In this document: one piece after another, positions 12,201 to 22,700 of the stretch | Position numbering within the stretch: position 1 is the stretch's first letter | How the letters are laid out: each line of letters starts with the position of its first letter | From: a virus | DNA: 32,053 nucleotides | Reading direction: 5' to 3' (one strand) | Virus record (IMG/VR): IMGVR_UViG_3300027675_000023 | Coordinates: 1 to 32,053 of that record | The notes under the pieces: generated by a model | What the model saw: the letters and a program-made list of their open reading frames with translations, nothing else | Databases searched by the model: none | What the model was told of the DNA's origin: nothing | Translations under genes and position numbers: made by a program

Positions 12201-13043
12201 ATGTCATTGCAATTATCACAAATTCAAATACAACAATTCCTAAGTGATGCTCACGCAGAGTTTCAATCAAGTGGATTCTTACTAGAGAAATCAGTGAGAA
12301 CACAAACAGGTGTTAAGGGCGCGATTTTAAATTTTCCGGTTTTCGGGGAAGGTATCGCTAATCAAAAGGCACCACAAGATGATGTAGTTCCACTGAATAT
12401 TTCAAACAGAAACGTAGCGTTAACGTTGGAAGATTGGTACGCACCTGAATATGTTGACAGGACTTTCCAGTATAAAATCGCGGTCAATGCCGTCGATGAA
12501 TACGTTAAACTCTGTTCCTGGGCTTTGGCACGTAGGGCTGACCAGTTGATTCTCGATCAGGTTGCAGCCCAAGCTTATGCTGCGGTACCAACTGATGTGC
12601 AAGGTGCATTAGTTCCTGCGGCTGCAACTGGCTTTACATACGATAAGTTAAAGGCAGCGCATAAATTCTTACGAGCACGCTCTGCAAACATGGGACGCAA
12701 GTTCATTGTAATGGATGCTGAGGCAGAAGAAGATTTGCTAGCAGAAGAAAAACTAACCAGTTCATTCTTTGTTAATCAAAAGGCGATTGCTGCCGATGGA
12801 TTAGACGGTATGACATTGTTAGGTATGAACTTCATTGTTGTACCTTCAATGAAAGAAGGTGGACTACCTGCTGGTAAAGCATTTGCTTGGAATGAAATGG
12901 CTGTGGGTTATGGCTCTGCTGATAGATTAGGCGGCGACATTTCATGGGAAAACGTTAAGACTTCCTACTTGGTTAACATGTGGTTATCAGCTAATGCTGC
13001 TGTTATAGATCCAAAAGGTTTAGTTGAAATTGACTTTGTTTAA
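12201..13043 (+). CDS. major capsid protein (280 aa)
   Basis: Builds the icosahedral head. It lies directly after scaffold, has its own promoter and a good ribosome binding site (AAGGGGA), and shows the HK97-like composition: an N-terminal helix (FLSDAHAEFQSSGFLLEKSV), an extended loop region (ILNFPVFGEGIANQKAPQDDVVPLN), a spine-helix-like region (YDKLKAAHKFLRARSANM), RKFIVMDAEAEEDLL, and a C-terminal domain with GVKTSYLVN-like sequence. It is shorter than T7 gp10 (about 345 residues). The call rests on gene order and this pattern. Confidence 0.85.
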   Translation: MSLQLSQIQIQQFLSDAHAEFQSSGFLLEKSVRTQTGVKGAILNFPVFGEGIANQKAPQDDVVPLNISNRNVALTLEDWYAPEYVDRTFQYKIAVNAVDEYVKLCSWALARRADQLILDQVAAQAYAAVPTDVQGALVPAAATGFTYDKLKAAHKFLRARSANMGRKFIVMDAEAEEDLLAEEKLTSSFFVNQKAIAADGLDGMTLLGMNFIVVPSMKEGGLPAGKAFAWNEMAVGYGSADRLGGDISWENVKTSYLVNMWLSANAAVIDPKGLVEIDFV

Positions 13044-13063
13044 TTAATTAAGGAGAAATGATT

Positions 13064-13342
13064 ATGCCGTTTGATATTAATTGTATGGGTAAGGTTTCTA
13101 GTTCTGGCAACCCTAAAGCGCTAAATGTTTGGCAATACAATGGAACCGCAAGTGGCTCTAATGAAGTGCTTGCTGATCTGATTGCGCCTAACTATTTCGA
13201 TCCATTTATGGTGAAGCAGACAGCAACGGCTGCATATGGCCCACTGCAAATCGGTGACATGATATTTGTACACGGAACTGTGTCCGCTTCTATCGTAAGA
13301 GTTGCTACAGTTGCCCCAAATGTAACTGTGGTTGCATACTAG
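13064..13342 (+). CDS. small capsid-associated protein, possible decoration protein (92 aa)
   Basis: Start set at the second ATG (13064): AGGAG at 13051-13055 is 8 bases from it but only 2 from the ATG at 13058. The protein is beta-rich and Ala/Val/Thr-rich, with few charges (MVKQTATAAYGPLQIGDMIFVHGTVSASIVRVATV). Immediate position after the capsid gene, shared promoter and small size suggest a head decoration or capsid-stabilising protein. No family match is recognised. Confidence 0.65.
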   Translation: MPFDINCMGKVSSSGNPKALNVWQYNGTASGSNEVLADLIAPNYFDPFMVKQTATAAYGPLQIGDMIFVHGTVSASIVRVATVAPNVTVVAY

Positions 13343-13349
13343 TTCTATC

Positions 13350-13369
13350 GGGTGGCAGCGATGCCACCC
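13350..13369 (+). promoter_or_regulatory. stable GNRA-capped hairpin after the capsid genes
   Basis: GGGTGGCA (13350-13357) and TGCCACCC (13362-13369) form a perfect 8-bp GC-rich stem closed by a GCGA tetraloop, in the 46-base gap before the tail-tube gene. No U-tract follows, so a simple terminator is unlikely. It is placed where T7 has its Tphi terminator and could attenuate, stabilise or process the capsid mRNA. Confidence 0.75.
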
Positions 13370-13388
13370 ATAACTATGGGGAACGTTT

Positions 13389-14015
13389 ATGCCAATAGCT
13401 ATTGCTCCACCACAAACTGACGTTGAGATATGCTCGGCAGCATGTTCCTTAGTTGGTAAGAGTTCATTCAACACAATCGAAGCCGGTGGCCCATTTGCCA
13501 GGGATGCGTCTATTTTCTATGGCACACTAGTATCGGCAGAGTTGGGCTCTAACCGTTGGCGATTCGCACTCAAAGAAGATCCAATGGCAATCATAACTAC
13601 GCTTGTGACACAGGTTGATGGTTATCAATATTACTGGGAATTACCAGCAGATTGTTTAATGCTATTGAAGATCATACAAAACAATACGCGTGGCAGCATG
13701 AATGACTGGCAGGTCTTTGGTGATCGAGTGTTACTAAATGCAAAACAAAACCAAACCGCTATCTACTGTCGCAACGTCCCAGTTAGTAAATGGCCGGCAC
13801 CCTTTGCGCTATACATTGTATTTGCCCTGGCGGATATGCTGAGCTTATCAGTTACCAATAGCGATAGGATGGTTGCGCGGATCCAATCTGGCTTACAAGA
13901 GTGGCACGCACGAGCACTGTTTGCAGATGGTCAGAACTCACCAGTTCGTGCCATGCGTTCACGTCCGTGGATTAATGTTCGCAATGCTTTCATCACACGA
14001 GGGGGTGGTCGCTAA
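13389..14015 (+). CDS. tail tubular protein A (T7 gp11-like adaptor, 208 aa)
   Basis: An adaptor ring below the portal that connects it to the tail nozzle. The gp11-like pattern is visible: an N-terminal ICSAACSLVGKSSFNTIEAGG with FYGTLVSAELGSNRWRFALKE, then YQYYWELPADCLMLLKI, a beta region (DWQVFGDRVLLNAKQNQTAIYCRNVP) and APFALYIVFALADMLSLSVT with a C-terminal helix. Length matches T7 gp11 (196). Position directly before the gp12-like gene agrees. Coupled by TAATG. Confidence 0.85.
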   Translation: MPIAIAPPQTDVEICSAACSLVGKSSFNTIEAGGPFARDASIFYGTLVSAELGSNRWRFALKEDPMAIITTLVTQVDGYQYYWELPADCLMLLKIIQNNTRGSMNDWQVFGDRVLLNAKQNQTAIYCRNVPVSKWPAPFALYIVFALADMLSLSVTNSDRMVARIQSGLQEWHARALFADGQNSPVRAMRSRPWINVRNAFITRGGGR

Positions 14016-16471
14016 TGCCAATGCGAACCATTCACAATACATTTACGCAAGGCGAATTAGATCCAACATTGTTTGCACGTGTTGACTTAGACAGCTACAC
14101 CAAAGGCGCACGTAAACTACGCAACATGATAGGGCTATGGACTGGGGCTGGACAAATTGCACCGGGCACAACCTACACTGACATTCTGGTTGACAGAACC
14201 AATGGCGATGCACCCATCACAAACCCTGCATTAGTCAAGGGGATTGATTTTCAATTTAGTTTTGCCGATGAAATTATTTATACAATAATATTTAGACCTG
14301 ATACTACCAGCACAGTTGCCATTGACATTTATTTTGCTGAAAGCTTAGTTGCCACAGTTGCTGCGAATATGTATACCACAGCACAGATTAAGAGTTTACA
14401 CTTTGCTGTCGGGCAAGACCGTATACTAATCCTGCACCATGATGTTGTAACACAACAACTAAAGCGCGGTGCTAATCATGCAACGTGGGCGCTATCTGCG
14501 TTTATACCTAGCATATACCCATCGTTTGATTTCACAGTGATAGGAGGCACACAGTACCGTGTTGCTGGTTTTACGTTCACACCAGGGGCGACAACTGGCA
14601 ACACTACACTCACAGCATCGAGTGCAATATTTACAGCAAACCATATCGGTGGGTTATATATTGGAGGCGGCGGTTCTGCACGTATTACTGCCGTAGCTAG
14701 TACGACATCGGCATCCATTACTACGATCACAGATTTTATAACAGTGACGGCAATACCAGGAAAACTATCTGCACTCTATGAAATTATGTGGACAGCAGGC
14801 GGTGGAGCTCCACCGGGTGAGTACAGAGGATTTCCATCTAGGGGTGTGTTTTATTTAAACCGGTTAGTCCTTGCCAATACACCGACACTGCCAAACGTTG
14901 CTGCACTATCAACTGCCGGTGTGTATGATAACTTTGATGATTCAGAAACGGATGCACTCGCCGGATGGAGCGCAACATTAAACGGCAAAGGTATGCAAAC
15001 AATACAAAGCATTGTTGCCGATGATTCGTTAGTATTCTTAACATCGAACAAAATCTTTGCACAAAATCCATTAGTTGATAATCCATTAACAGTGAGCAGT
15101 TTCTTTTTTGCGCCACAGTCACAAGACCCGGCCTCTGATATTGAAGCTGTAACTATTGATAACCAAATACTACATGTCACTGGGAATTATTCGCAGGTGA
15201 TGCAAGTTACATATTCAACAGCGGATGCAAAATATAAAGCAATACCTATTGGGTTACTCTCTGCACAACTGTTTGAGACTATTAATTCAAACGCAACGTG
15301 GGAGCCTAAGAACATAAAGGCTAGGTTATATCTTGCAACACAACAAAACGGCACCATGTTAATGTATAACACTATGTTAGATGAAAACATCAAAGCATGG
15401 TCACTGCGCAATACTCGTGGATATTTCAGGCAAGTTATAGGTGAAGGTGTACAGGCACATGTTATTACAGAGCGCGAGGTAAATACAGGCGCAGTGTTTG
15501 CAAACACAATAGACTTAGTATACCTAACCAATACAACGATGACTGCGTTTGATAATGTGACTGAGCAGTTTAACGACATCGGTACAAACGTTACACTGTT
15601 TGAGGATCAATATAACTATATACTGCTTGGTAACACTGTACCGTTCACTGCAATTAATATAACGCTAGCTAGTAATGCTAATATATCCATTGCACCTATG
15701 TTTGAATACCTAGACGGCAATGGTAGTTGGAATAATTTTGCCCCAGTAGATGGTACAAATGGTTTCACCGGTAGTGGTGCAATTAGCTGGACATTTAATG
15801 ATGTTGGTGACTGGATGCCGGGCAGTATTAACGATAGCGAAGATACGTACTATTGGATACGCATTAGAAGAACTACAGCAGCATTGATAAACTTGCCGGT
15901 TGAGTCTGTCATACTGATGAATACCGGTACTAGATTGCTCCTAGAAAAGTTAGACTTTAAATACTATACGGACAGCACAAGGTTAACTAGCAGCGATGTT
16001 GCTGGCAACGTAGTGGGGCTTACCAACCTAGCAGGTATGCAGGTGTATGCCCGGGCAAATGGTGCAACCTATGGGCCGTACTTTGTATCTGCCGCTGGTA
16101 CAGTTAATATTATCCATGAGTACCCGGTGGTAGAAATCGGTATGCAATACAAACCATTGCTAGTACCGATGCCAATGTACACACCAACGCAAGAAGGCGA
16201 CAACACATATACTGAGAAGTACATACAAGATTTGTATGTAGACTATGTAGATTCGTTATACTTACAGGTAGGCACGGACGTGACACACACCAACGTACCA
16301 ATGATACCGCTTGGTGCTTATACGCTAGGTACACCAATGCCACCACAAACTGGCGTGTACATGGTGCACCCGAGAGGGAACTGGGAACCACGGCAGGAAA
16401 TTAAGATCACCCAATTACTACCAGGGCCAATGACTATCATCGGCATTGGTTACACAGTGGAGTTAACATAA
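14015..16471 (+). CDS. tail tubular protein B (T7 gp12-like nozzle, 818 aa)
   Basis: Forms the tail nozzle. The N-terminus (RTIHNTFTQGELDPTLFARVD, LDSYTKGARKLRNMIG) is the hallmark start of the gp12-type nozzle family, and length is close to T7 gp12 (794). The rest is beta-rich, with a repeated Gly/Thr-rich propeller-like character and a typical GEYRGFPSRGVFYLNRLVLANTP block near residue 268. TAATG overlaps at both ends keep it in step with gp11- and gp14-like genes. Confidence 0.9.
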   Translation: MPMRTIHNTFTQGELDPTLFARVDLDSYTKGARKLRNMIGLWTGAGQIAPGTTYTDILVDRTNGDAPITNPALVKGIDFQFSFADEIIYTIIFRPDTTSTVAIDIYFAESLVATVAANMYTTAQIKSLHFAVGQDRILILHHDVVTQQLKRGANHATWALSAFIPSIYPSFDFTVIGGTQYRVAGFTFTPGATTGNTTLTASSAIFTANHIGGLYIGGGGSARITAVASTTSASITTITDFITVTAIPGKLSALYEIMWTAGGGAPPGEYRGFPSRGVFYLNRLVLANTPTLPNVAALSTAGVYDNFDDSETDALAGWSATLNGKGMQTIQSIVADDSLVFLTSNKIFAQNPLVDNPLTVSSFFFAPQSQDPASDIEAVTIDNQILHVTGNYSQVMQVTYSTADAKYKAIPIGLLSAQLFETINSNATWEPKNIKARLYLATQQNGTMLMYNTMLDENIKAWSLRNTRGYFRQVIGEGVQAHVITEREVNTGAVFANTIDLVYLTNTTMTAFDNVTEQFNDIGTNVTLFEDQYNYILLGNTVPFTAINITLASNANISIAPMFEYLDGNGSWNNFAPVDGTNGFTGSGAISWTFNDVGDWMPGSINDSEDTYYWIRIRRTTAALINLPVESVILMNTGTRLLLEKLDFKYYTDSTRLTSSDVAGNVVGLTNLAGMQVYARANGATYGPYFVSAAGTVNIIHEYPVVEIGMQYKPLLVPMPMYTPTQEGDNTYTEKYIQDLYVDYVDSLYLQVGTDVTHTNVPMIPLGAYTLGTPMPPQTGVYMVHPRGNWEPRQEIKITQLLPGPMTIIGIGYTVELT

Positions 16472-16974
16472 TGGCAGCAGCACCAGTGGCAGCAATGGCA
16501 TTTGCAGCAGCAGCGACCGCAATTGCTGGTGCTACATATGTAGGACAAAGAAAGGCAGCTCGCAGTCAGGCTATCATAGATGAGTCTGCCGTTGAGCTAA
16601 ACCGTGAGCAAGCGCGATTGCAATCAGCAGAAGCAGCCCTGGCTAATGCTAATAACTTTCGCAAGGCATTGGCATCCCAAGTGGCACTAGCTTCCCTTAG
16701 AGGCGGTGGCGGCTCGGTAATGCGACAGTTTGGCACAGAGGCTTATTCAAACTTCCTGCAAGACCAAGAAGCCATTAAGCGCGGTGTGCGTTTATCTGAC
16801 TTGCAAGCAGTACATGGGCTGGCACAGTCAGCGGCTAATCGTGGGGCTGCAAACTTGCGTGGGCTTTCACAGTTTGCAAGCACTAGTGTAAATTCTGCAT
16901 ATAGTGCTTATGGTATGAGCAGAGCGCAGACTCCGGCAACTACTCCGGCAACCACTACGATAGGTGGTAGATAA
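16471..16974 (+). CDS. internal virion protein (T7 gp14-like, 167 aa)
   Basis: The T7 counterpart leaves the head first and helps form a channel through the outer membrane. The N-terminal 25 residues are Ala-rich and hydrophobic (VAAMAFAAAATAIAGATYVG), followed by an Ala/Gln/Arg helix (ESAVELNREQARLQSAEAAL), a glycine turn (LRGGGGSVMRQFG) and another helix ending in a Thr/Pro-rich tail. Both layout and order before the two large internal proteins fit. Start and stop are TAATG overlaps. Confidence 0.75.
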   Translation: MAAAPVAAMAFAAAATAIAGATYVGQRKAARSQAIIDESAVELNREQARLQSAEAALANANNFRKALASQVALASLRGGGGSVMRQFGTEAYSNFLQDQEAIKRGVRLSDLQAVHGLAQSAANRGAANLRGLSQFASTSVNSAYSAYGMSRAQTPATTPATTTIGGR

Positions 16975-19778
16975 TGGCTAAAGATATACCAACCATCGAG
17001 CGACAAATCTTTACGCCAAACATACAGATAAAGCCAAACCAGGCTTTTGCTACGATGGGTGAGGCTACTTCAGAAATTGGTAATCTATTAACGCAAACAC
17101 TTGAGAACCAATCCACATACTATAGTGGACTTGCAGGTGAGCAACATGCTGCTGAAGGTAGAGCACCTAAGAACTTACTACCACCATTAACAAAAGCTAC
17201 TGCTGCGTATAACCAAGCAGTGGTTAACACTGAAACCAGATCCCTAACCCTGCAAGGCAAAGAGGCTTTGCTCAAAGCTTATGCTGAGCAGTCAGACCCA
17301 TCTACATTTACAAAAGATACACCAGCTAATTTTGCAGCTATTGCCAGTGGGATCATAGAAGGCACACTAGAGGGCACCCGGCCAGAGAATCGTGTGCAAG
17401 TTAAGGATGCGCTAACCGAGGCAGCAGGGCTAGCTAAGGTTCGGATGTTGGACAATGCTATTGCATATGACAACAAGCAAAAAGTATTATTGTTCCAGCG
17501 TGAGCTATTACAAGCACAAGAACAATTAAGTGATGCCAGACTAAGCAAAGACCCAGAAGCCATTGCTGCTGCGCAAGGTTTGGTTGAGCAGATCTTTAAT
17601 GACTATGGTGAAATCAGCCAACCGATTAAGGATTCAATCCCCGATCTTCGTAAGAAAATAGAAACTCAATCAAAGATTGATGATGTGGTTGCAGGTTATA
17701 TCGAAGCATATCGTAGTGGCAACGAAGTTAAATTCCTAGACCAACTCACCAAGACAAAGCCTGATAACCTAACGCAGACAGAATACTTTGCAGCTCTGCA
17801 AGAAGTATTGAAATATGAAAAAACATTTCAGTCTGCGGAAAATAAATACAACACTGAACAATACTACAAAGCGCATTATGAAATTGTATCAGGCCAAATT
17901 ACAACCCTTGAAGAACTCAAACGACAGTATGGTAATAGCGTTCCTGCATCATCGTTCTTCTCGCTGAGTGAAACATTACTAGCGCAGAAGAAAGAACAAG
18001 AATCTGTTTATACTGTTGAGAGCACAAGGTACTTTGGTGCCAATGAAGTAGCAAAGCTGCCAAGTAAAACTTTGAATGACTACTACGCAGAAAAAGAAAA
18101 ACAAATACTAAACCAGGTCAACAGCAACTTGCCTGAAGGTTCCGAACCTATACAACGATTAAACTTAAGCCAACGAGCAGAAGCTATAGTATTGCCAGCA
18201 GGAGCACCGATACCTGACTTCCTAGTTGATTTATCATATGGGCTAAAGAGCACCAACCCAGCAACAGCAACAGATGCGTTAAATGCTTATAGGCTTTTGT
18301 TTAGAAACCAAGGGGCGTTTGGGGATACACTCAAAGGTTTAGATAGTGACGCAGATGATATTGCACAGTATGTATTATCAATAGGCGATGTCAGTGAAGC
18401 TGATACTCTAAACCTAATACAAACAGCACAAAACAATATTAATGATAAAAGCGATACAACAATGGTTGCACGCCGGGAACGACTACAAAAACTATATGCT
18501 GTTAAAGATGGGCTAAATGTAATACAAAGCACATACAAAGGTGCATACGATGTGCTGCCGGATAATGCAAACACTGACGCACACTATGGAACATTCCAGA
18601 AATTATTTGATAATTACTTTATGGGTGTTGCCAATGGCAGCGAAACAGTAGCGCTGTCAATGACAATGAACGCACTAAGGGACTGGGGCAAGTCGCGCTT
18701 TAGTGAACCAAACAAAATAATGTATGCACCACCTGACATTGCAATACCATTTGCCGACAACGGTTATTGGATGGACAATCAAGTAGGTGAAGCATTAAAC
18801 GGTTTACTAACCAAGCATGAAGAAGCACAGACAGGAATTGCCAGACCTAAATGGATGGCAGAGCTGCCCATTACCAATGAGACAACAGACCAGCAGATGA
18901 TGGATACGAACTATTATCCTAAACGTACTGCATTAATCAATGGTATTGAAAGAGAAATATATATTCAGTCTACCAAGAATACCAGAACCTCTGAGTTTCC
19001 CGGGGAGATTTACCAATTCTATTACTTGGACGACTATGGCGTAATGCAGTACATAGTAGATCCAAATAACCCATTGGCAGTTGCCAACTGGTTAGCAATG
19101 GAGATGGCAGAGTATGTGCCAAATGTATTTAATAATCTGAAAGAAGAATCATTTGATGAAATGGCTTTCAAGATATATGAACGAGAAGGCACTGGCAAAG
19201 CCGATGTTGAGAACTCTAACCAGTACCTGCCATTCTTTATTGATGGTGAAGACGTAGAAACTGGCAGGAGATTGCTACATAAGAAAGGCAAGCTGGATAA
19301 TGAAGAAATAGATATAATCAAAGAACGACTGCATAACATAGGTAAAAAGAAAATAGTATTTAAGGATGGCAAGCCAGTAGAGTTGGATGATGCAGCAGTG
19401 GCCGCGCCTCAGACTAAGACTCAACCACCTGCACCAACGCCAAAAGCTAAACCGGGTACAGAGATAGACCTAGACGATATTGGGCGCAGGAAAGGAAACG
19501 TAGTTCCATCAACTGGCAGGCCGTTGATCCAAAACGAAGATGGTTCAGTTTCTAGCGAGCTCTCAATTACTATTACAGATCCACGTATAAACAAAGGAAA
19601 GCCTACTAATATCCCTAGTATATGGGATGGTGAGAAGCTATCTGATGAAGAAGCAATCGAGAGAGCTATATCCTCTGGTAAAAAGTTTGAATCATTCAAG
19701 ACTATTGAAGATGCAGTTGAAGCAGCAGTTAAACGTTCTAAGAAATTAGATGAAGAAATTTCAAAGGGCAAAAAATAA
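16974..19778 (+). CDS. internal virion protein (T7 gp15-like, 934 aa)
   Basis: A large, mainly helical protein in the T7 gp15 position, expected in the internal core and then in the periplasmic ejection channel. Most of residues 1-800 is amphipathic helix with many Gln, Glu and Lys. The last 100 residues form a distinct module (GRPLIQNEDGSVSSELSITI, then NIPSIWDGEKLSDEEAIERA and SGKKFESFKTIEDAVEAA). This module occurs at the ends of several phage structural proteins and is probably a small attached domain. The assignment rests on order and length rather than on motif. Confidence 0.75.
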   Translation: MAKDIPTIERQIFTPNIQIKPNQAFATMGEATSEIGNLLTQTLENQSTYYSGLAGEQHAAEGRAPKNLLPPLTKATAAYNQAVVNTETRSLTLQGKEALLKAYAEQSDPSTFTKDTPANFAAIASGIIEGTLEGTRPENRVQVKDALTEAAGLAKVRMLDNAIAYDNKQKVLLFQRELLQAQEQLSDARLSKDPEAIAAAQGLVEQIFNDYGEISQPIKDSIPDLRKKIETQSKIDDVVAGYIEAYRSGNEVKFLDQLTKTKPDNLTQTEYFAALQEVLKYEKTFQSAENKYNTEQYYKAHYEIVSGQITTLEELKRQYGNSVPASSFFSLSETLLAQKKEQESVYTVESTRYFGANEVAKLPSKTLNDYYAEKEKQILNQVNSNLPEGSEPIQRLNLSQRAEAIVLPAGAPIPDFLVDLSYGLKSTNPATATDALNAYRLLFRNQGAFGDTLKGLDSDADDIAQYVLSIGDVSEADTLNLIQTAQNNINDKSDTTMVARRERLQKLYAVKDGLNVIQSTYKGAYDVLPDNANTDAHYGTFQKLFDNYFMGVANGSETVALSMTMNALRDWGKSRFSEPNKIMYAPPDIAIPFADNGYWMDNQVGEALNGLLTKHEEAQTGIARPKWMAELPITNETTDQQMMDTNYYPKRTALINGIEREIYIQSTKNTRTSEFPGEIYQFYYLDDYGVMQYIVDPNNPLAVANWLAMEMAEYVPNVFNNLKEESFDEMAFKIYEREGTGKADVENSNQYLPFFIDGEDVETGRRLLHKKGKLDNEEIDIIKERLHNIGKKKIVFKDGKPVELDDAAVAAPQTKTQPPAPTPKAKPGTEIDLDDIGRRKGNVVPSTGRPLIQNEDGSVSSELSITITDPRINKGKPTNIPSIWDGEKLSDEEAIERAISSGKKFESFKTIEDAVEAAVKRSKKLDEEISKGKK

Positions 19779-22700
19779 TGGCTGAACAATCTGTATTAGA
19801 AAAGCGCAAACAGTTAACCTACCCGGTAGCTAGTGGCTTTCCTAAAGTATTGTCACAAACTCCACCGCTATCACCGGTGCCGGAAGGTTCAGTATTAGGT
19901 GCTGTGTTTAGACAGGAAAATAATATAGCCTCTGTGCTAAACAGAAGTGTGAATGGGTTAAGTGTCGGAGATGATATACCGGGCTTTGATCCGTTGCCAT
20001 TCGTGCCAACACAATACTTTGACTATGCAGACAAATACATTGGCTTAACGAATGTTGACCAGGTGAACCGCATGAATGAAATCATACGTGGGGAACTAAA
20101 CGACAAAGCTATTATGTATGCTCACCCGTGGCGGTCAATGGCATATGGTGCAGTGAGCGGTGTTGCAGATTTTCCAGGATTATTAATGCCAGGTGGTGTT
20201 TTATATAACGAATACAAACTTGGATCATCAATTGCAAAGAGCGCACTATCAACTGGTATTGCATCATTGGTAGCAGGCACTATAGATGAAACCATGCTAT
20301 ACAATTCCCAGTACACCAGATCAGTTCAGGAATCAATTAACAATGTAGCAATACGTACAATTCTGGGTAGCGTGTTAGGTGGTATTGGTGGTTACTATGC
20401 AGGACGCAATGCACCTAAGATATTAAATGCTGCAACAAAAGAAGCAAGCGACATCTATGAGCACGGTCAACCTACTTACCAGATAGAATACAAAGAAGGC
20501 AAGTACACAGTTACCAATGAACTGCCAGCACCTAAGCCTACAGGCACACCGCCTAAAAACAAAGACTTAAGCACACAAGGTGAATCGTGGCGCACATCCG
20601 GAGATGGTACATCTAATGTACCAACAAGACTAAACCAAGTTATGCCAGGTGGTAGTTATCCGGAGACTGACTCATGGACTGAATTTGAAAATGTATTTAC
20701 ATCACCGGACTCAAATATAAATCCGTTCTTTACCGATACAGTATTTGATGAGTCACAAAAGATTTCCGGGTTACCTAGCATAATGCAGAAAGCTTTAAAA
20801 CATAATCCATATGTAAGATTAAAAACATCGCCATTAAACTCTGCAAACTTTATAGGTGACATGTTATTTGATACTGCAACTGGAACTGTTGCAACAGATG
20901 TAAACGGCATTGCAAAGCCAGTGAATCTTCAAGGATTAATATACTCTAACTATTGGCAATACAATTCACACCTAATAGACATACAAGACATATTCCATAA
21001 GCAGGCAGGCAATCTAGCGGACGCAATGAAAAGCGCAGAGAAACCCAAGGGTTTATCCGCAACCGAGTTTGCAGAGGAGCTATCATACTACTTGCGCAAC
21101 CGTAGTGTTAAATCACCTAACAAAGATGTTGCACGCGCAGTTGAAATTGCCATTACTAAAATACTAGATCCAATGCGTAAGGAAGCAGTTGAGCTTGGCA
21201 AGCTTGGAGAGTTCCAAGAAGTTGAAGACTATCTAATGCGGATATGGAACAGGCCATATGTTGTAGAGAACCAACAAGATCTGTCCAAGTTATTGTATGG
21301 CTATTACAAAGAAGTAAACGAAGTCTTGCGTGAATCATTACCTAAGATGCAAACGTTCAATGATGCCATTAGTAGATCTAACCAACTACTGCAAGACAAC
21401 ATAGACATGCGTGCAGATGTTGAAACATTCACACAAACAATAGCTGTGAACCAAAACGATTTACTCTCGGTACAAAAAGATTTAGCTGTAAGCAAAGCAC
21501 GTATAACTAAAGACAACGAAGTAATTGCAAACAAAAAGAATTTCTTAAGCCAAAGAACGCTAGATATAAATGAAGATATAAAAGAAATACAAACCAATGC
21601 TGCTGAGTATATCAAGACCGAATCAGAAAGACTTAATAATGAAATAACTTTCTTAAAAGAAAAGAAAATAAAAGCATTGCGAGGGGCTGCACAACAGGAT
21701 AAGACGGCTGCCTTTGTTGAAAGGTTAACTCGTCGGTATGAAAAAGAAATCATGCAGCTTGAAAAAGATTTAGCAAAGATAATCAGGCTAGCCAATAGGG
21801 ATGCTCAAAAAGAAATAGAAGCACTTAAAAAGCAATTACAAAAAATAAAGGCTGACACTAGTAAAGACATAAAGAATATGCAGTCATACGTTGCAGAATC
21901 AAAGCAGGCTGTTAAAGATGCAGCAGCAAGAGAAGCTGTGCTCATTAAAGAAATCGCAGCACTAAATAAAAACATAGCTGAATTTAACAATATACTTAAA
22001 GCACAACCAGATGATGTAATACTTAAATCATTAGAGATGTTTGAGTCAATGCTTAAAACATTACAGACGCAAGACATCTATGGTGTTAAGACTAATCACC
22101 TAGTGCATGATGATGGTACCATGCGTACAGTAATGGAAGATCACGAACTGCTAGCCAATGCTAATGAAACATTGCTGACTATCCTATCCTATGGTGATGA
22201 TGCGCTAGAGTCTTCAATGATGTCTAAGATCATACCCCAATCCGGCAAGCCATTAAAAAGCCGCAAGATACATATACATGACAATTACCTTGGAAATTTC
22301 ATAAAGAAAGACGGCTTTGAAATTCTATCTAGGTATATCAAAGCAATGAACCCTGTCATATCTGCTGTGCAATATTCAAAAGGCTTGGGCGTAAACAATC
22401 TAGAAGAAGCAACCGCACTATTTAAGAAAACCGTCCGGGATGAATATCTATCAAAATCTATGGGCATGGATAAGAAAGCTGCAAACAAACTTGAAAAGCA
22501 TTTAAGTAAGATAATCCAAGATGTTGATGACTCGGTTGAGATCATAATGAATGTCTATGGCACAGCTAGAAATAATGACGCATGGTATGTAAAATTCCTG
22601 CAACACTTCAGAACATTTAATACAATACGCCTGATGGGTTCAATGGCATTATCATCGCTCACCGATATAGGAACGATGTCAATTAGAAGTGGGCCTTTCC

